From Paratrimastix pyriformis (Eukaryota > Preaxostyla > Paratrimastigidae): DNA of 60,000 bases. Shown here one piece after another: positions 1 through 60,000 of the stretch. A program made the position numbers and the translations under genes. The first letter of the stretch is position 1. The number at the start of each line of letters is the position of its first letter. Location: contig JAPMOS010000050.1 in the NCBI GenBank assembly GCA_027972325.1, positions 1 through 60,000 on the forward strand, written 5' to 3'. The notes beneath the pieces were generated by a model. The model was not told the origin of the DNA. It saw nothing but the letters and a program-made list of their open reading frames with translations, and made no database searches.

Positions 1-61
1 CAATCATCATCATCATCTCCATCATCAAAATCATCCAATCATCACCCAATCAATCTCATCC

Positions 62-95
<34 letters not shown>

Positions 96-124
96 GCCAT
101 CCAATCATCATCACCACCCCGCAG

Positions 125-202
125 GACGCCCGCCCGGTGCCGCCTGCGCCCATTCCCGCCACTGCCGCGGCCGTCGCCGCCGCCCAACAGCAGGGCCACT
201 AA
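125..202 (+). CDS. Possible last exon of an upstream gene (partial)
   Basis: A CCCCGCAG acceptor is followed by 25 codons that read DARPVPPAP and then an Ala-rich, Gln-rich end (QQQGH) before TAA at 200-202. The intron upstream would be an ATC repeat, as in the other genes here. The Pro/Ala-rich composition resembles the cytoplasmic tails of the three large genes, so this could be the tail of another family member lying to the left. It is too short to prove; chance is the alternative. Confidence 0.3.
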   Translation, partial: DARPVPPAPIPATAAAVAAAQQQGH

Positions 203-504
203 TAACAATCTCCAGACGTCCGTGCTAACTGCTGGCATCAGTGGGCGACTTGGCTTCCGTGTTTTCGGTTTTTTTTTCTGTTTTGCGGGGCGGGGGGGGT
301 TGATGGAGGGATTCGGCCTCGCGGTTTTTCGTCCGTTTTTCTGTTTTTGAGGGAGCGAAACACGATAGCCGGAGGGAGTAACCCAGTGCAGCTGCAGAGA
401 ATGCAAGCCGATAGAAGTGGCGCACGAAAAACGCGGCATCTTATCGTTGAGTTTGTGCTGCACCAGAAGCAGCCTGGGACTCGAGATGGTAGGTGGGTGT
501 GCCA

Positions 505-625
505 GGCCCTGTCAGCAGGCCCTCTCCTCCGTCTCGACCCTCCTGATGCCATCGCACTGTGACCATGACGGCGCTGCTGCCGCGGCGGGCCCCGCGCCCT
601 GGCCACGCCCAGGGCCCACGACCCG
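505..625 (+). repeat. Dispersed short repeat, third type
   Basis: The stretch with TCTCGACCCTCCTG, the ATGGCGCTGCTGC-like core and CCACGCCCTGGCCACGCC recurs in the same orientation at about 53085-53200, in an intron of gene 3. It has no coding potential and no recognisable ends. Confidence 0.55.
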
Positions 626-666
626 CCCATACCCCTGAGCACCCCCGATAGGGGTCGAAACACATG

Positions 667-930
667 GTGATTGTTCTTTCTCATGGATCCTGAGTTAACC
701 TCACAGGCTGCATTAACACGAGACTGACTGACTGACTGACGGGGCGACCAAGGATGGTGGCCGACCAGTGCTGAAGGAGTGGGGGTGATGAGGCGCGATG
801 CCGATGAGGCGAAGCCTATCGGGGGTGATGAGGGGGGATTTGTGGGATAAAACCTTTTGTGATTCTTTCTCATGGTTCTTAGTTAGCCTCACACGAGGCT
901 GCATTAACACGAGACTGACTGAGTGCCTTT
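667..930 (+). repeat. Imperfect direct duplication
   Basis: Two copies, about 667-743 and 859-930, share TTCTTTCTCATGG, a TTAGCC/TTAACC-CTCACA segment and CATTAACACGAGACTGACTG. The spacing is about 190 bp. The first copy ends in a short GACT tandem run. It lies just upstream of gene 1. Confidence 0.6.
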
Positions 931-986
931 TGACAAAACTACACGACTCCCCACCCAGCGGGAGCGGTCCTCCCATCTTCGAAAAA

Positions 987-23070
<22,084 letters not shown>

Positions 23071-23646
23071 TTTTGTTGGTTGGTAGGGCAGCTTGATTTT
23101 TGATTTGTGTACCTACTGCTTTTGGTCTGTATGTGTCTGATTCTTTCAGAGGATCGTTTGCCCCTCGTCCCTAGGGGATGGGCGCTTCCCCGGCATCGGG
23201 AGGTTTCTTTGAAGTGGTGGTTTTGGCTGTTGGGGCGGTGGTGTTCGTTTTTTTTTTTTTTCTGTGGATCTCACTTTGGCCGGCACCCCGGCCTCTCTGG
23301 GTCCATATGCCTTCACCCCAACGGTCGATATCGCCACGTGGCCCAGGCCCCAAGTGCCGATCATCGCACCGCGCCGATCTTGTTGTCCTGGCCCTCCGTC
23401 GAACGGTCTTGGTCGACCGGCTGAGGGCCTTTTGCCTCTCCTTTTGTGATCCCGGGTTTTTTGAGTGCACCCCAGCGTTGCTGTTCTCAGTGTGAGTGTG
23501 TGACTTTGTTCGGGGTGATGACCCGTTTGTGGCGCTACAGGAACATGATGGCATGTGAAGGCGCCCGGCCTCGGGGGGGGGGGGGGGGGCATGTGAGTCG
23601 TTAAGAAGCGTATCCTGCGGTGCTCTCGTCCTCGTCAAATGCCTAG
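23071..23646 (+). other. Conserved downstream flank of gene 1
   Basis: No gene is seen. About 23140-23450 matches the flanks downstream of gene 2 (25196-25700) and gene 3 (46500-46880). Shared landmarks are CGTCCC..GGGGATGGGCGCT, a T-rich tract, CACCCCGGC(C/T)TCTCTGGG and GCGG/CGTGGCCCAGGC. Reading frames in it are not conserved between copies, so it is more likely 3' UTR or terminator-proximal sequence than coding. A 17-nt poly-G run lies at 23573-23589. Confidence 0.55.
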
Positions 23647-23850
23647 AGAGAGAACATGCTGTGTATTTGCGAGAGCGCAGGCGACAAGTAAGAAGACAGA
23701 TTACTCGCGCCACACTCGGGGGGGAGGTGGGGGCCGGGCCGAATGACCCGTATGATGGCTCCTCCCGGCCGGGGGCCCGCTTGGTGCGGCGGTTGGGGGG
23801 GTGCTCAGTGGCAGGTGGGCGGGTCGTGAGCCCCGGGCGGCCGCCGCAGC
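23647..23850 (+). repeat. Type 1 plus type 2 dispersed repeats at the relic break
   Basis: A type 1 core at 23647-23700 is followed by CTCGCGCCACACTCGGGG and a type 2 segment (CCGAATGACCCGTATGATGG..GGCCGGGGGCCCGC). The relic gene ends exactly against this block, which suggests that the insertion, or recombination at it, removed the rest of the gene. Confidence 0.6.
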
Positions 23851-24743
23851 GTGGCCCACCAGGCTGAAGTTCTTGCTCGTGTCGTAGAACAGGAGGTTGC
23901 CGGGGCCGCTGCTATCCATCACGTAGAGGATGGTGTCGGTCATCCAACCCATGTCGCTAGTGACGCTCCCGGATGGGGAAAGCATGAACCGGCCCAGAAG
24001 CGGTCGTCACCTCGTTGGACCCGAGGGACAGCAGGTGTTCCTGCAGGGATGGGTGCGCGCGGGTGGCGACACGTGGCAGATGTCAAAACAAGGAGCGCGT
24101 CATTGGTGGGGTACGTTCCGGGGTCTGTGTGGGCATGACCTGGGCGGCAGCAGCCGTGGCGGGGCGGTTGAACTGGTCCGGGTCGCAGGCGCCGGGGGCA
24201 GGTCGATAGCGGAGGGTCCCCCGGAAATGCACGCTGCCCGCGGTGGATGGTGCCCCAAGATGCAAAGTCACCGGGGAAGGCAGGCAGTACTCCTCCCCTT
24301 CGGCCAGCTCGTGCCCATGGGCAACACTGGATGAGAAAAAAAAACGGCTGAAGAAAAGAGAAGTCTTGACAGACACTCCCGTGGGACCATTGCTTTTGAA
24401 TGTCTTTCAGAGTCAGGATGATGTTTGAGGAGGCGTGAGATGTGGGGTCAAGGGTGATGCGCGGGTGGCACTCGGGCATGATGATCTCATCCTACAATCG
24501 GATTTCTAAATCGGGCCTGTCCGTGGGTTCCCATTGACAGACCAAGGCAAAAGTACCCGCGTCTTCTTTGAAAACACGTCCGCAGGACAGCGCCTGGGCG
24601 GGTAAACGAGCTGATATCATCCGTGAAAATCCGTCTCACCAAAACAACTAAAAAACATGGCAGACAGGCAAAACAACAAGACTCCAGCATAAGATGATCA
24701 GTAGGATTCGCGGAAGGAGGCAAGAAACGGCCCGCTGCTTCAT
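23851..24743 (-). pseudogene. Truncated relic of a fourth family member (exons 1-5)
   Basis: Five blocks align with exons 1-5 of gene 2: 24743-24666 (signal peptide, MKQRAVSCLLPRILLIILCW), 24610-24543 (GRVFKEDAGTF), 24491-24375 (DEIIMPECHPRITL), 24326-24140 (RGTLRYRPAPGACD) and 24040-23851 (GWMTDTILYVMDSSG to NFSLVGH). Donors GTCTGC, GTCTGT and GTCATG and the ag acceptors persist. Compared with gene 2 it has lost one base in exon 1, gained one in exon 3 and lost one in exon 5 before LLGRF, so the frame is broken. Homology stops abruptly in exon 5 at 23851, where dispersed repeat sequence (23647-23850) begins. It sits where the next gene of the head-to-tail array would be expected. Confidence 0.75.
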
Positions 24744-25572
24744 GATGGTGAGGAGCGAACCTGCCGGCGCCGGCAGAGCGGCAGGCACGACAGCGCCCAA
24801 GGACTGGACAGCCTCCTCGGGCTGGAGGATGCGACGCACATCGCGCCAGGGCACCTCCCATTTCGAGAGATAGTCGATGTATTCTGGCTCTACCCGCATC
24901 ACATCTTTGATCCCGCTCGTCGGTCTCCCAAAGTTTTCCCAAGGTTCGCTGCCCACGAGGCTGCACGAAACCGAGGGCAAAATCTCATGTCCCTGGGCGT
25001 GTCTTTCGCTGGCATTCCAAGAAGCAGCGCGGAACAGAGAAGAGAGAGAGAGAACATGTCCCCCCGTTGGGATAAATCCGTCAGTCAGATCTCCCCAACA
25101 AGAATGCTCCAAGCCGCTACAAACCGGTGACAAACTCGCGAACCTTTCATGTCCACCATGGTCGTGTCCTTCGCTGGCATTCCAAAAAGGGGAATGCCGG
25201 CATCAAAAAAATCAAAGATAATCGGTGGAATTCAAAAAATCAAAATCAAAAAACAAAAATGCGTCCGAAGGCCTCCCGCCTGTCAACCAAGACAGTTCGG
25301 CGGGGGTACCCATTGAACAAGACGGGGTTTGATTTTCCGGGCACTTGGGCGCCTGGGCCGCGTGATGATCACATCGTTTGGGAGAGGCGTGCGGCCCAGA
25401 GAAGCCAGGTGTCGGCTAAAACAACAACAACATCAACCAACAACGAGAACAACAAGGCGGAAGCTGGGGGGGGGGGGGGGGACGTCAAAAAGAAGAACAG
25501 TGAAGAGCGCCCATCCCCCAGAGGGGACGAGGAGCGAACGATCCTCCGAAAAGCTGATAACACCCCCCCCCG

Positions 25573-25606
<34 letters not shown>

Positions 25607-25800
25607 GAACACGAGACCAAACACCGCTGTCCCCCACGAGACGGGCGGCAGACACAGAGCGTTGGGGGAAGACCACACACACAGCCGCCCCCAAACACAC
25701 GAACGCCAAAAGGCTGCCGTCCCCTACGAAACGGGGGGCAGGGCGGCGGTGGCGGCATCACCGGCTGGAGCAGCAGCCGCGCCGTCATTGTCGGTCAGGG
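24744..25800 (-). other. Spacer between gene 2 and the relic
   Basis: No gene is supported. About 25196-25800 matches the flank downstream of gene 3 (GGAGGCCTTCGGA.., GCGGCCCAGGCGCC, TCTCTGGGCCGCACGCC). About 25013-25200 repeats TTCGCTGGCATTCCAA twice, and that motif also occurs at 46440. The spacer holds a 42-nt C-rich homopolymer at 25563-25604. The whole spacer therefore corresponds to the gene 3-gene 2 spacer, but is longer. Confidence 0.55.
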
Positions 25801-46202
<20,402 letters not shown>

Positions 46203-46886
46203 CTTCTGTGGTGGTGAGGAGCGAACCTGACGGCGCCGGCATAACGTTAACTAACTACTGATCCGCCTAGGCCTCCAGTTACACGAGGTCATTAGGCCCA
46301 GGGCCCCCATCGAAATAACCGCGACGCGAAGGTGGGAGTAATGTTTCTCTACGCCTACGTCCGAGCAAATACACAGCATGTCTCTCTGATAGCCTTCAGA
46401 TCGACAAAGGGCAGCCTCTCTCAATCTCTTGGTCGTGCTTCGCTGGCATTCCAAGAAGCGCGCTCAGGAACAACCAGCCACAACATACCGAGAAAGAAGG
46501 AATGTCGGCACAATAAATCAAAGAAAATCGGCGGAATTCAAGAATCAAAAACCAAAACACATGACGAAAAATAGATATGATTCTGCTCCGAAGGCCTCCC
46601 GCCTGTCAACCAAGACAGTTCGGTGGGGGGCGAACAATTTCGGCACTTGGGCGCCTGGGCCGCGTGATGGTCATATCGTTTGGGTGAAGGCGTGCGGCCC
46701 AGAGAAGCCGGGGTGTCGGCTAAAACAAATAACATCAACCAACAACGACAACAACAACAACATCAACCAACAACAAAAAAATATTGAGGAGCGCCCATCT
46801 CCCAGAGGGGGACGAGAGCAGCCCCAAAGACGACACTCGCAACACTCGCACACCCCAAACACACAAACGCCAACCGCCGCCGTCCC
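46203..46886 (-). other. Spacer between gene 3 stop and gene 2 start
   Basis: Only 684 bp separate the two genes, which share orientation. The gene 3-proximal part (46500-46886) is the conserved downstream flank also seen after genes 1 and 2. The gene 2-proximal part has a reverse type 1 repeat (46340-46385). Just before the ATG it shares GGTTCGCTCCTCACCA with the relic, which may belong to the 5' UTR. No promoter motif is recognisable. Confidence 0.6.
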
Positions 46887-59979
<13,093 letters not shown>

Positions 59980-60000
59980 CTGACGACCCGGCCAGCACAG

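Larger units (their letters stand above)
203..986. other. Upstream region of gene 1, no gene seen
   Basis: I see no convincing coding sequence in this 784-bp stretch. It contains a poly-T/G-rich stretch around 260-350, a dispersed repeat at about 505-625 and a direct duplication at 667-930. No clear core promoter motif could be recognised upstream of the gene 1 start. Confidence 0.5.

Noticed and set aside
24648-25133. 161-codon frame on the - strand running into the relic signal peptide
   Set aside because: Upstream of MKQR it contains dispersed repeat sequence (GTATTCTGGCTCTACCCGCA) and no counterpart exists upstream of genes 1 and 2.

Overview
The window is eukaryotic nuclear DNA from a GC-rich, intron-dense genome crowded with simple-sequence repeats. 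It looks like a free-living protist. A metamonad such as Paratrimastix is a guess that the sequence does not prove. I found no tRNA, rRNA, CRISPR array, retroelement or virus-like element.

Almost everything belongs to one gene family. Two complete genes (gene 1, + strand, 987-23070, about 41 exons; gene 2, - strand, 46202-25801, 40 exons) and the 3' two thirds of a third (gene 3, - strand, entering from the right edge and ending at 46887, 22 exons seen) each encode a giant type I membrane protein of about 2,500 residues. The order of parts is: signal peptide; a long region of short repeats with NSLVG, NGxYVV and AGAxTW motifs, resembling the bacterial repeat I recall as DUF5650; a globular domain on one 0.7-kb exon; 12 to 16 IPT/TIG (immunoglobulin-like) domains; one transmembrane helix followed by an Arg-rich stop; and a short Pro/Ala-rich cytoplasmic tail. 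A cell-surface or adhesion receptor is the natural inference.

Layout: 1-202 may hold the last exon of another gene. 203-986 is the gene 1 upstream region with interspersed repeats. 987-23070 is gene 1. 23071-25800 is intergenic and holds a 5'-truncated relic copy on the - strand (24743-23851). 25801-46202 is gene 2. 46203-46886 is a short spacer. 46887 to the right edge is gene 3. Genes 3, 2 and the relic form a head-to-tail array on the - strand; gene 1 faces them.

Three points stand out. Introns begin almost uniformly with GTCCG, GTCTG or GTCGG instead of GTRAG. The number of near-identical TIG exons of the VRRPVIASVGP type differs between copies (3, 2 and 6). The 3' exons are nearly identical between copies while the introns between them have diverged. 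Introns carry long (ATG)n, (GGA)n, (TTG)n, pentamer and 17-bp arrays, a 1.3-1.6 kb interspersed element present twice inside ATG repeats, and many copies of short dispersed repeats.
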